A DNA stretch of 15,507 nucleotides, taken from NCBI GenBank assembly GCA_037133495.1, contig JBAXOA010000105.1:1-15507 (forward strand), given 5' to 3'. The stretch is from JAAFHB01 sp037133495 (GTDB lineage: Bacteria; Bacteroidota; Bacteroidia; Bacteroidales; Prolixibacteraceae). Below are positions 1-7,744 of the stretch, piece after piece; position 1 is the first letter of the stretch, and each line of letters opens with the position of its first letter. Both the position numbers and the translations under genes were made by a program. A model generated the notes under the pieces. It had not been told where the DNA came from. It did not search any database and saw nothing but the letters and a program-made list of their open reading frames with translations.

Positions 1-149
1 CGATAAATATCTATATATCAAAATATTAAATTATAGAACCTCCCTTTAATAAAAATCAAGAACCTGATAAACTTGTAATAAACAACCTCCATTTAATTGA
101 TGTTGACCTTTTATTTACTTACAATTCGAATTATTCCTTAACAATAACT

Positions 150-362
150 TTGTATGACGCAGTAAATCAAATAAATAAAAAGATATGTAAATCCGGATTA
201 TTTCATACTAGAGCATTTCTTGAAGTTTTAAGTTATTTAGTTAGAACCATGTCACTATTTCCTGAAGATAAAAAATGGGAACTTTTTGACCTTCGGGAAG
301 AAAACACTAAACTTAAAGCCGAACTTGAAAAAATTAAAAAGAATTTGCAAAATCCTGATTAA
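150..362 (+). CDS. Hypothetical short protein with C-terminal coiled coil, possibly a gene remnant
   Basis: I do not recognise this 70-codon frame. The start shown is a TTG at 150. The frame is open upstream to a stop at 27-29 and has no ATG in that stretch, so either the real start is non-canonical or this is the tail of a gene whose 5' part is broken or lies in another frame. The last 30 residues are charged and heptad-like (leucines about every 3-4 residues among K and E), which suggests a short coiled coil. There is no signal peptide or membrane segment. It converges on the FRG gene, with 22 nt between the two stop codons, and a small hairpin sits between them. Whether it is expressed is uncertain. 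Confidence 0.4.
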   Translation: MYDAVNQINKKICKSGLFHTRAFLEVLSYLVRTMSLFPEDKKWELFDLREENTKLKAELEKIKKNLQNPD

Positions 363-386
363 ATCTCAGATGAGATTCGACTTTTT
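362..386 (+). terminator. Possible small intrinsic terminator between convergent genes
   Basis: A 7-bp perfect stem (arms 362-368 and 371-377, loop GA) is followed by a short T run at 382-386. It begins at the stop codon of the rightward ORF, and the T run overlaps the stop codon of the leftward FRG gene. The stem is short and AT-rich, so this is a weak call. Confidence 0.35.
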
Positions 387-1128
387 ATAAATATTTATTA
401 TTTAAGGCATCGCATATCTTGCCCAATGTTTCATCGGAAGGAAACTTATTTGGCATAGAAGGCAAATCCAAATCCCTCCTGTTAGCAATAATTTTCCAAA
501 TATTACCAACAGCATTTTGTGGTATTACTACTTGAATTAACTGTGATTCAAAATCAGGGTTTTTATCCAAAGGAATAGCTATGTTTTGGACCGGTTGTTT
601 AAGAAAGTAACCACCTTGAACAGATTTTCTGTGCCAATGGGTAGTTTCACTAAATTGAGTCAGTTGAACAATAGTTGCTTCTGAAATTTCATTGAAACTT
701 TCGGTTGTTTTTAAATTAATTGTAATTTGCTTTAATCCAGGCTTCTTTAAAACCCACAAATTAGTATAGCTGAGATTTTTTTGTACAAACCGATTGATCG
801 CAAACTCAATAGCAATATCAAGACTACATGTCCAATCCATTAAACTACTTGCCAAATCAAATTCACGTGCTGCAATCCGGACTTCCCAATCTTTTGCAGC
901 TCCTTCATCAAATGAGTATTTATGATGGTAGAATTTATAGAACTCTTCTAACAAAAGGCATTCTTTAACTGCTAAATCAACAGAGCTAGATTGAGTATAC
1001 CTCGCAATCGATGGTATTAGTGGCCCGTCGGTCCCACGATACAATACTGCATCATCACCCAATTCAAATTTAATTTGGTGCGTAATTTTCTCTATATCTT
1101 CATACCTTGAAACGCTGAAAACTTCCAT
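385..1128 (-). CDS. FRG domain-containing protein
   Basis: This 247-residue protein has the marks of the FRG domain. The naming motif reads LYRG at residues 29-32. A central block (about 86-110) contains the family's typical LxDWT segment followed by a small-residue helix, here SLMDWT then IAIEFA. A third block at 167-178 has an R-x(4)-GGYFLKQ pattern that matches the conserved R..QQG.F stretch. There is no signal peptide or membrane segment, so it should be cytosolic. I chose the ATG at 1128; a TTG five codons upstream (1143) is also in frame. It starts 41 nt after the TPR-CHAT stop on the same strand, so it is probably the last gene of that operon. FRG domains are of unsettled biochemical function and often occur in predicted conflict or effector proteins. 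An effector role here is inferred from the neighbouring proteases. Confidence 0.8.
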   Translation of the reverse strand: MEVFSVSRYEDIEKITHQIKFELGDDAVLYRGTDGPLIPSIARYTQSSSVDLAVKECLLLEEFYKFYHHKYSFDEGAAKDWEVRIAAREFDLASSLMDWTCSLDIAIEFAINRFVQKNLSYTNLWVLKKPGLKQITINLKTTESFNEISEATIVQLTQFSETTHWHRKSVQGGYFLKQPVQNIAIPLDKNPDFESQLIQVVIPQNAVGNIWKIIANRRDLDLPSMPNKFPSDETLGKICDALNNKYL

Positions 1129-1169
1129 AATGATTAGAATCAAGAATTATTATTGAATTATTGCCTTAA

Positions 1170-4100
1170 TTAATCCAGCATAATAAACGCCGCCCAGTAT
1201 CTCGGAAAATGAAACTCTGCCTTGCATTTCTGTTTTGCCTCCAGAAATGCTGCACGCTTTTCTTTGCCAGATAATAATCCGGAGTAAAATTCAGTCATTA
1301 AATACCTTGTAGATTCGTCGTTTACCTTCCACAGGCTCATTAACAGTGTTTGAACTCCTGCTTGTTTAAACGACCGCTGCAATCCGAATACACCTTCACT
1401 CGAAACCTCACCCAGACCTGTTTCACAGGCAGATAATACAACTAAGTCGGTACCCCTTAATTCCATTCTGCTGATTTCCAGAGCTGTTAATACTCCGTCC
1501 TCAATATTTTCCGCAACTTTCCCTCCCAGCCATGCCCGGTTAGCTCCCGAGAGCATTAATCCGGAGCGCAACATTGGATCAACGCCCAATCCTTCTTTCT
1601 GGTCTCCCATCCTCATCTGCATAAAAGGATTTTTCCTGCTCTCTTCTACTGATTCGAAAAAACCGTGAGTTGCAATGTGAATAATCGCTTCCTTTTTGCC
1701 CGATAAAGATTTAAATGATTCCTCATTACCCGTTTCTCCGGTATATTTTGTAATCCTATATTGATGCTCATTCATCAGTTTGTTAATCTCATCCACTTCT
1801 GGCTTTGTCCCAGCCAAAAATTTCAAATCACTTCTGACAGAAGTATTATTCTGGTATCCTCGCATGGCATAAAGATTCTCCTTCTTTTCATATTTTTTGC
1901 TTTCGGCGGCCATTTTATTCGCAGGCAAGTCATATTGTAAACCGCCATAAAGAACAGCAGAGGTATTTTTAATTTCTGGTACTTTTTTCGCCAGCTCTTT
2001 TGTGGATGATAGTCGGTGTATCTCAAATAAATCACCGAGAGTAAGAGAATCATTGGCCGGAAGATTTTCGATAGCTAGCTGATGAAGAATTCCGGCAGGA
2101 GAAAAATAAATCCGGTCAATAGTGGAGACAACCGCTTCAATCGGCTTCCAGATCAATTTTTTTAGCTGTTTACCAACAAACCCATTGGAATAAATTACAT
2201 CTTTATCCAGTTTGAGAAATTCCTGAATCTGGTCTTTCCTAAAAAGAGAAATCATCTTGGGGTATTGCCACCCTTTGCGAAGAACTAAAGCGGCATACTT
2301 GACAGTATCAGTCAAAGTTGGATATTCCACAAACTCAATGGCAACATCCTTATCTCCTAAATTTGCCTGGACATCTTTCCACGTTACCTTTAGGTTCTGG
2401 GTATAATCACCATATTCTTTGGAGAGTTTGACCAATTCAGTTTCTTTTTGCTGAGCAAGGTTCTCTAATGAATCAACATTCAAATACCTTTCAGCAAGCG
2501 GTTTTTCCAAGATACGTTGAATTTGAAGCTTTAGTAGCTTTAATACCTCAAATTCTGCAATCGCTTCAGGAGTTCCTTTCTCGGCTATTAGTTGGTCAAA
2601 ATCCTGAGAGGTGTTGAGCAAAAGACCTTTTGAAAAAAGAGATATATCATAAGCATCACCTGCTCCTTCGGGGTTAGAAACTGCTAGCTTTTCAAAAAAC
2701 ATTGGAAAAAGCATAAATGAGTGGCTGTATTGTTTCCAAAACAGTTCTCTTTGATGTTCTGTCATCAAACTTAAATATGCAATCACTCTTTTCTGTGTTT
2801 CTTTCAACATTTGAAGGTAATGTGTTAATGCAGATTTGGTTTTTGATAAATAAAACTCTAAATACGCAAGATTACCTAAACATAGAACATAATCAGGATG
2901 GTTTTCGCCTAAAACTTCTTTTCTGATTTCAAAAACCTTTTGATTAATCTCCAGAGCTTTTTGATAATCTCCAAGGCCAGTATAATCTTCGGCTATTAAG
3001 TTGAGACTTTTGATATAATCCGGATGACGATCACCTAAAACCTCTTTTCGGAATTCCGCAACTTTCTGGTTAATTCCTAAAGCTTCCCGATAATCGCCAA
3101 GGCTAGCATAAAAATTGGCTATAAAATGGAGACTTTTAATATAATCCGGGTGACGCTCACCTAAAACTTCTTTTTGGATTTCTGCAACTATCTGGTTAAT
3201 TTCTAAAGCTTTTTGATAATCGCCAAGATCAGAGTAATCATATGCTAAATTATTGAGACTAGTCAAATAATCCGGATGTCGTTCACCTAAAACCTCTTTT
3301 TGAATTTCAACAACTTGTTTATCGATGTCCAAGGCTTTTTGATAGTCGCCAAGATCAGTATAATCACTCGCTAAATTACTAAGACTAAACAAGTAATCCG
3401 AATGGCGTTCACCTAAAACTTCTTTTCTGATTCCAACAACTTGTTTATCAATTTCATAGGCTTTTTGATAATTTCCAAGACCTGTATAATCCTCAGCTAT
3501 TAAGTTGAGACTTCTAATATAATCCGGGTGGCGATCACCTAAAACCTCTTTTCGAAATTCTGCAACTTTCTGGTTAATTTCTAAAGCTTCCTGATAGTTG
3601 CCAAGACCAGCATAAAAATTAGCTATAAAGTGGAGACTTTTAATATAATCCGGGTGACGATCACCTAAAACCTCCTTTTGGATTTCTGCAACTTTCTGAT
3701 TAATTTCTAAAGCTTTTTGATAATCACCAAGATCAGAATAGCCATATGCTAGATCACTGAGGCTTGACAAATAATCGGGATGGCGCTCACCTAAAACCTC
3801 TTTTTGAATTTCCACGACTTGCTTAATGATTTCCAAAGCTTTTTGATAGTCGCCGAGGTCAGTATAATCACTCGCTAAATTACAAAGACTAAACAAGTAA
3901 TCCGGATGGCGTTCACCTAAAACTTCCTTTCTGATTTCAACAACTTGTTTATCAATTTCATAAGCTTTTTGATAATTTCCAAGGCCCGTATAATCTTCAG
4001 CTATTAAGTTGAGACTTTTGATATAATCCGGGTGACGATCACCTAAAACCTTTTTTCGGAATTCGGCAACTTTCTGGTTAATTCCTAAAGCTTCTTGATA

Positions 4101-5384
4101 GTCGCCAAGACCAGCATAAAAATTGGCTATAAAATGGAGACTTTTAATATAATCCGGGTGACGATCACCTAAAACCTCTTTTTGGATTTCAGCAACCTTT
4201 TTGATTATATCTAGGGCTTTTTGATAATCGCCAAGATCAGAATAATCATATGCTAAATTACTGAGGCTTGTCAAATAATCGGGATGTCGTTCACCTAAAA
4301 CCTCTTTTTGAACTTCAACCACTTGTTTATCAATTTCTAAGGCTTTTTGATAGTCGCCAAGATCAGTGTAATCACTAGCTAAATAACTAAGACTTGTCAA
4401 GTAATCAGGATGGCGTTTACCTAAAACCACCTTTCTGATATCTACCACATTTTGATCAATCTCAAAGGCTTTTTGAAACTGTCCCAAATTTGAGTAATTT
4501 GAAGCTAGGTTATTTTGATTTGTTAAATAATCCTGATTTCTTTCGCCTAAGACTGTTTTGCGAAGTTCTGTAACTTTTAGGTTTATTTCTAATGATCGGT
4601 TATAATCACCCAAATCTGAATAAACTGAAGCCAAATTACTCAAGCTATTCAAATAATCAGGATGCTTCTCACCCAGCAACTGTTTACCAATTAACACCCT
4701 TTGCCTTAGGGATTCTATTGATTTCCTCGGCTCATTATTTTTTTGATACGAGAGGGCAAGTAAATTTAAGATTATAAGGGATGTCTCATTCTTTTCACCA
4801 AAAAATTCAGAATTCGCTTTTAAGGCTATTTCTCCAATATCAATTGCAGTCGCAAAGTCCTTTAAATTGTAAAATTTCTGTGCTTTAGCTATTAAAGCCT
4901 CTGAATATGATCGATCCCACTTAAGATTATTATCATGATATTGTTTGTAAATAGATGAAAGATAAAAGATCAATTTTCCGTTATTTCCAATATTACTGTT
5001 GATTGTCCCAGCAAACCATAACAGTTTGATTAGTTCATCCCGTTTTATGCTATTAAATTTAGAAATGCCATATTCTTTAATGAACGCATCGGTAAGTGCA
5101 TTGACTTTCCCAACATCCAATGCCTCATTCTTTGTTTCGAGGTAGCACCAATTCAGATAAACGTTGGCAGAAAGGGTCTTAAAATCATCTAGTCCCTTCA
5201 TTTCAGCATATTTTTTCAAAATAGGAATAGCTTGCTCAAACTTTCCACTTTTGGCATGATTAATGGCCTCGTCAAGTTCTTTTGCGGTCTGAGATTCTTG
5301 AGTGTAGGCTGCTGGCAAACTAAAGAGCATCACAATCAAGATGATGAAACTTGGAATCCAGAGTCTAGTAGCAATTAATTGCAT
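1170..5384 (-). CDS. Exported TPR-CHAT protease
   Basis: This 1404-residue protein begins with a signal peptide (hydrophobic core about 11-27, likely cleavage near AYTQ). Degenerate TPR-like helices follow (30-242), then 14 regular 42-residue TPR units (about 243-830) with the LG.YQKALEI..KV consensus of kinesin-light-chain-type repeats, and a degenerate fifteenth. A helical linker leads to a C-terminal CHAT domain (about 1080-1404). CHAT is a caspase-like clan CD peptidase, and both catalytic residues are present: His1240 in IATHGF and Cys1320 in LSACETG. The end has the family's YWAAFIMLD-like closing strand. The ATG at 5384 is used; the preceding codon is GTG and an out-of-frame ATG lies beside it. 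The gene lies 84 nt after the anti-sigma-like gene and 41 nt before the FRG gene. TPRs in such proteins bind partner peptides, and CHAT would cut a target on activation. The target is unknown. The protein should act in the periplasm or at the cell surface. Confidence 0.95.
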   Translation of the reverse strand: MQLIATRLWIPSFIILIVMLFSLPAAYTQESQTAKELDEAINHAKSGKFEQAIPILKKYAEMKGLDDFKTLSANVYLNWCYLETKNEALDVGKVNALTDAFIKEYGISKFNSIKRDELIKLLWFAGTINSNIGNNGKLIFYLSSIYKQYHDNNLKWDRSYSEALIAKAQKFYNLKDFATAIDIGEIALKANSEFFGEKNETSLIILNLLALSYQKNNEPRKSIESLRQRVLIGKQLLGEKHPDYLNSLSNLASVYSDLGDYNRSLEINLKVTELRKTVLGERNQDYLTNQNNLASNYSNLGQFQKAFEIDQNVVDIRKVVLGKRHPDYLTSLSYLASDYTDLGDYQKALEIDKQVVEVQKEVLGERHPDYLTSLSNLAYDYSDLGDYQKALDIIKKVAEIQKEVLGDRHPDYIKSLHFIANFYAGLGDYQEALGINQKVAEFRKKVLGDRHPDYIKSLNLIAEDYTGLGNYQKAYEIDKQVVEIRKEVLGERHPDYLFSLCNLASDYTDLGDYQKALEIIKQVVEIQKEVLGERHPDYLSSLSDLAYGYSDLGDYQKALEINQKVAEIQKEVLGDRHPDYIKSLHFIANFYAGLGNYQEALEINQKVAEFRKEVLGDRHPDYIRSLNLIAEDYTGLGNYQKAYEIDKQVVGIRKEVLGERHSDYLFSLSNLASDYTDLGDYQKALDIDKQVVEIQKEVLGERHPDYLTSLNNLAYDYSDLGDYQKALEINQIVAEIQKEVLGERHPDYIKSLHFIANFYASLGDYREALGINQKVAEFRKEVLGDRHPDYIKSLNLIAEDYTGLGDYQKALEINQKVFEIRKEVLGENHPDYVLCLGNLAYLEFYLSKTKSALTHYLQMLKETQKRVIAYLSLMTEHQRELFWKQYSHSFMLFPMFFEKLAVSNPEGAGDAYDISLFSKGLLLNTSQDFDQLIAEKGTPEAIAEFEVLKLLKLQIQRILEKPLAERYLNVDSLENLAQQKETELVKLSKEYGDYTQNLKVTWKDVQANLGDKDVAIEFVEYPTLTDTVKYAALVLRKGWQYPKMISLFRKDQIQEFLKLDKDVIYSNGFVGKQLKKLIWKPIEAVVSTIDRIYFSPAGILHQLAIENLPANDSLTLGDLFEIHRLSSTKELAKKVPEIKNTSAVLYGGLQYDLPANKMAAESKKYEKKENLYAMRGYQNNTSVRSDLKFLAGTKPEVDEINKLMNEHQYRITKYTGETGNEESFKSLSGKKEAIIHIATHGFFESVEESRKNPFMQMRMGDQKEGLGVDPMLRSGLMLSGANRAWLGGKVAENIEDGVLTALEISRMELRGTDLVVLSACETGLGEVSSEGVFGLQRSFKQAGVQTLLMSLWKVNDESTRYLMTEFYSGLLSGKEKRAAFLEAKQKCKAEFHFPRYWAAFIMLD
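2895..4406 (-). repeat. Three tandem 504-bp supra-repeats, each coding four TPR units
   Basis: Read along the gene, the blocks are 4406-3903, 3902-3399 and 3398-2895. Each codes 168 residues made of four distinct 42-residue TPR types in the same order. Type A has LASDYTDLGDYQKAL, type B has LAYDYSDLGDYQKAL (LAYGYSDLG in the second block), type C has SLHFIANFYA with VAEFRK, and type D has SLNLIAEDYTGLG. In all three blocks A and B begin with DYL and C and D with DYI. Hand comparison of one 134-nt stretch over type C in the first and third blocks gave about 8 differences, so the copies are close at the DNA level. The last D unit has drifted to a B-like helix. Two further units (4658-4407) precede the blocks but do not follow the ABCD pattern. 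Confidence 0.92.
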
Positions 5385-5468
5385 CACATACTGATTTTAG
5401 ATTAATCCTTTAGTTGGTTTTCGGTCGGAACAGGCAGGAATAAAAGTTTAATTAATGCAGATTTAATC

Positions 5469-6113
5469 TCAAATTTCTTTCAATAATTCCTTAGCTTTAA
5501 GATAAAACTCACCGGATGATTCCATTCCGATTTCCTGAAGCAAAACCTTGGCTTTCTTTTTATTCCCATTTTTTAAATACGCTAATGCCAGATACCATTT
5601 TACAGCTAGTTCTGTGGCAGCATGCATCTCAGCCGGATGATCCGACAATTTCTGCAAATTAGATATCGCTTCTTTGCTACTTCCCTTTTCCAACTGTTTG
5701 AGCGCGTCAAAAAATAAAGAGTCTGATTTAGTAGGTGCCAAAGAGTCTCCACCCCTGGATGGTATTGGGGTATAAGCATAGGCAACATAATAACGATCGG
5801 TAAGAGCAGCGCAATTATTTAGGTAGCCAATATAGAAAAAACCCATAAGAGATGCTGCCATTGCAAATGATCCAATAGAAAAAACAAGTTTCCTAATTTT
5901 ACGCTGTTGAATGTTACGTGACTCTTCTTTCTGAATCATTTTTTGAAGCTGTTCCCTGCGGACAGCCTTAATAATGGAACGCTGCAAATTTACTTCATTG
6001 CGAAAATCATCATTTTCATTCATCCTATTTTCAAAATTGACTTTCTCTTCCTCTGCCATCTCGTTCTGGAGATAACGATCAATTTCTTGTTCTATTGCTT
6101 CTTGCTGTGACAT
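5469..6113 (-). CDS. Single-pass membrane protein, anti-sigma-factor-like, with TPR-like C-terminal part
   Basis: This 214-residue protein has three parts. Residues 8-53 are an acidic helical segment (IDRYLQNEMAEEEK, then a run ending in DDFRNEV) like the cytosolic N-terminus of Bacteroidota anti-sigma factors. A basic stretch (71-75) precedes one membrane helix at about 76-98. Residues 130-214 form a helical region with TPR-like pairs, including a clear A..LYLALAYLKNGNKKKA type unit at about 172-195. By the positive-inside rule the N-terminus is cytosolic and the TPR-like part is outside. It starts 8 nt after the sigma factor stop, with an AGGAAG purine run just before the ATG, which fits a sigma/anti-sigma pair. 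The outer part could dock onto the exported TPR-CHAT protein coded next; that link is inference. No zinc-binding ZAS motif is seen. Confidence 0.75.
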   Translation of the reverse strand: MSQQEAIEQEIDRYLQNEMAEEEKVNFENRMNENDDFRNEVNLQRSIIKAVRREQLQKMIQKEESRNIQQRKIRKLVFSIGSFAMAASLMGFFYIGYLNNCAALTDRYYVAYAYTPIPSRGGDSLAPTKSDSLFFDALKQLEKGSSKEAISNLQKLSDHPAEMHAATELAVKWYLALAYLKNGNKKKAKVLLQEIGMESSGEFYLKAKELLKEI

Positions 6114-6121
6114 CTTCCTGA

Positions 6122-6682
6122 TTAATTTAAATAGATGATCTTATCCTTTAAATCCTTTTTAAGCTTTTGTATACACTTGTATTTCTGAGTTTTTGCTGTA
6201 CTTACATTCTTATAATTCAGTGCTGTTGCTATTTCTTCACCACTTTTTTCCTCCCAATATTGTAGCGTAAGTAGGGTATGGCATGGCTCACCCATCTGAT
6301 TAACTGCGACTTGTATGATTTTTTCATTTTCAATTCCTAAACCTGGTTCGTCATCCTCAATATCTGGCACATCGGTTAAAAGTGATGCCACTCTTTGGTT
6401 CTTCCTGTTGGTCGCCATCACGATCATCTTGCCAATTCCATAAAGGTAAGTCTTCAGACTTGAAGTAAGACTTGTTTCGCTGACTTTATTGGTATAAATT
6501 TTATTGCATAATTCGAGAAAAGCCTCCTGATAAATATCAAAGATTTCCTCTTCATTTTTATTCAGCCGCTGCTTAAATACATAAATGAAATCTTTTTTAT
6601 ACCAATTATAAACCTTCGTAGTTAAAACTCCGTTTTTGTCCCGTATTGCAGAAATACTTTCATGGTCAGTTATCTTAATCAT
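6122..6682 (-). CDS. ECF-like sigma-70 family RNA polymerase sigma factor
   Basis: This 186-residue protein has region 2 at about 25-92 (with FDIYQEAFLEL, the usual D..Q..F core, and the LKTYLYGIGKM segment). An acidic linker follows (about 103-120), then region 4 at about 122-181, whose helix-turn-helix reads SGEEIATALN then a polar turn and TAKTQKYKCIQKLK. It has no extra C-terminal domain, which fits the short ECF type; the sequence is divergent. I chose the ATG at 6682, which lies 1 nt after the caspase stop codon (TAG-A-ATG). A TTG 14 codons upstream inside the caspase gene would also be in frame. The anti-sigma-like gene follows after 8 nt. It probably directs transcription of its own operon or of a stress regulon. 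Confidence 0.9.
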   Translation of the reverse strand: MIKITDHESISAIRDKNGVLTTKVYNWYKKDFIYVFKQRLNKNEEEIFDIYQEAFLELCNKIYTNKVSETSLTSSLKTYLYGIGKMIVMATNRKNQRVASLLTDVPDIEDDEPGLGIENEKIIQVAVNQMGEPCHTLLTLQYWEEKSGEEIATALNYKNVSTAKTQKYKCIQKLKKDLKDKIIYLN

Positions 6683-6683
6683 T

Positions 6684-7562
6684 CTAGAAAATTTTCTGGT
6701 TTTTATACAAATTATCTCCTTCAATCATAGGCCGTTGAGGATATCTTGCCACATTCATTACTTCTCTCTTTATTTTCATTTGATTAAAGAAATCCACGAA
6801 ATCTTCTTTCCCTGATAGATCGCTAAGAGCAAGCTTTACAGCGTAACTCAATGACCCAAAATACTGATCATTCAGTCTATACTCAAAATTATTTTGGTAG
6901 GACTGCGATGCACTGATTACGACCCACTCAAGTGGCTTGTGTATGTGAGGAGAGTAACTCTTTTTTGCCACAGCCTGGAAAATTTCCGAAGTGCCTCTTA
7001 CAACAATACTATCATTTGGCGTACTATCCTCTCCACGAGTTGCATCACCACTATGGCATGCATCAATAACAACCAATAATGATCCTGTCTTTCCGATTTT
7101 ACTCCTTAATGACGTGAGATAATGATTCAATTCATCATCAAGGAGGTGATTCTTTCCTTCATAAACACCTTTTTCAAAAGTCTTTCGAGCATCGTAAGGT
7201 ATAACTGCCTCGTCTAGCCCATCTTCCTCATCGCCATCAACATCAACGACCTGCTGACCATGAGTTGAAAAATGGATATAAAGAAAATCGTTCAGTTTGG
7301 CCTCCTTTATCATTTGATTGAGACTTTTGATGATATTTTTCTTTGTTGCATTTTCATTCGCCAGACATCGGATATTATTCGAAATAAAACCTTTTTGACC
7401 TAATGCATTTGCAATTAGTGGCACATCATTATCGCCGTGGATTTTAGTCCAGCCACTCTCCACCGGATAATTGCCAATGCCAACAACTAGAGCTCTTTTT
7501 GTTTGGGCTTCAAGTGAGAACAGCGCAACTATTAATAATAATGTTATGAATAAAACTTTCAT
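6684..7562 (-). CDS. Exported caspase-family (C14, metacaspase-like) peptidase
   Basis: This 292-residue protein starts with a signal peptide (1-20, cleavage near LEAQ). The first strand, RALVVGIGNY (23-32), is typical of C14 peptidases. The catalytic His is His101 in FSTHGQ and the catalytic Cys is Cys169 in IDACHSG. Between them is the acidic DGDEEDGLDEAVIPYD stretch (109-124) followed by LLDDEL (140-145), as seen in calcium-responsive metacaspases. A late strand VVISASQ (214-220) and an FGSLSYAV helix start (235-242) complete the fold. It is a full-length single-domain protease with no obvious prodomain. Substrates are expected after Arg or Lys if it behaves like metacaspases. It is the first gene of the tight cluster and its stop codon nearly touches the sigma factor start. 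About 180 nt without a gene precede it, where a promoter probably lies; I saw no clear -33/-7 match. Confidence 0.94.
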   Translation of the reverse strand: MKVLFITLLLIVALFSLEAQTKRALVVGIGNYPVESGWTKIHGDNDVPLIANALGQKGFISNNIRCLANENATKKNIIKSLNQMIKEAKLNDFLYIHFSTHGQQVVDVDGDEEDGLDEAVIPYDARKTFEKGVYEGKNHLLDDELNHYLTSLRSKIGKTGSLLVVIDACHSGDATRGEDSTPNDSIVVRGTSEIFQAVAKKSYSPHIHKPLEWVVISASQSYQNNFEYRLNDQYFGSLSYAVKLALSDLSGKEDFVDFFNQMKIKREVMNVARYPQRPMIEGDNLYKNQKIF

Positions 7563-7744
7563 TCAAAATTGGTTGATAAACAAAAACATAAAACTACTCA
7601 ATTCTTAGAATATAATTGTATGCAAGACGACAGGCTTAATTATAGAATGCAAACGGTAAAATAATATCAGGCAATTTGCTGCTGGAATTGGGTATCTATA
7701 TAGTTGTTTCAGTATGTTTTAGGTATTTCCGGAATTAATTCTGA

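Noticed and set aside
2895..4658. Regular 126-bp periodicity that could suggest a CRISPR array or non-coding tandem repeat
   Set aside because: The period is exactly 42 codons in the frame of the TPR-CHAT gene, the units keep the TPR consensus, and there are no unique spacers.
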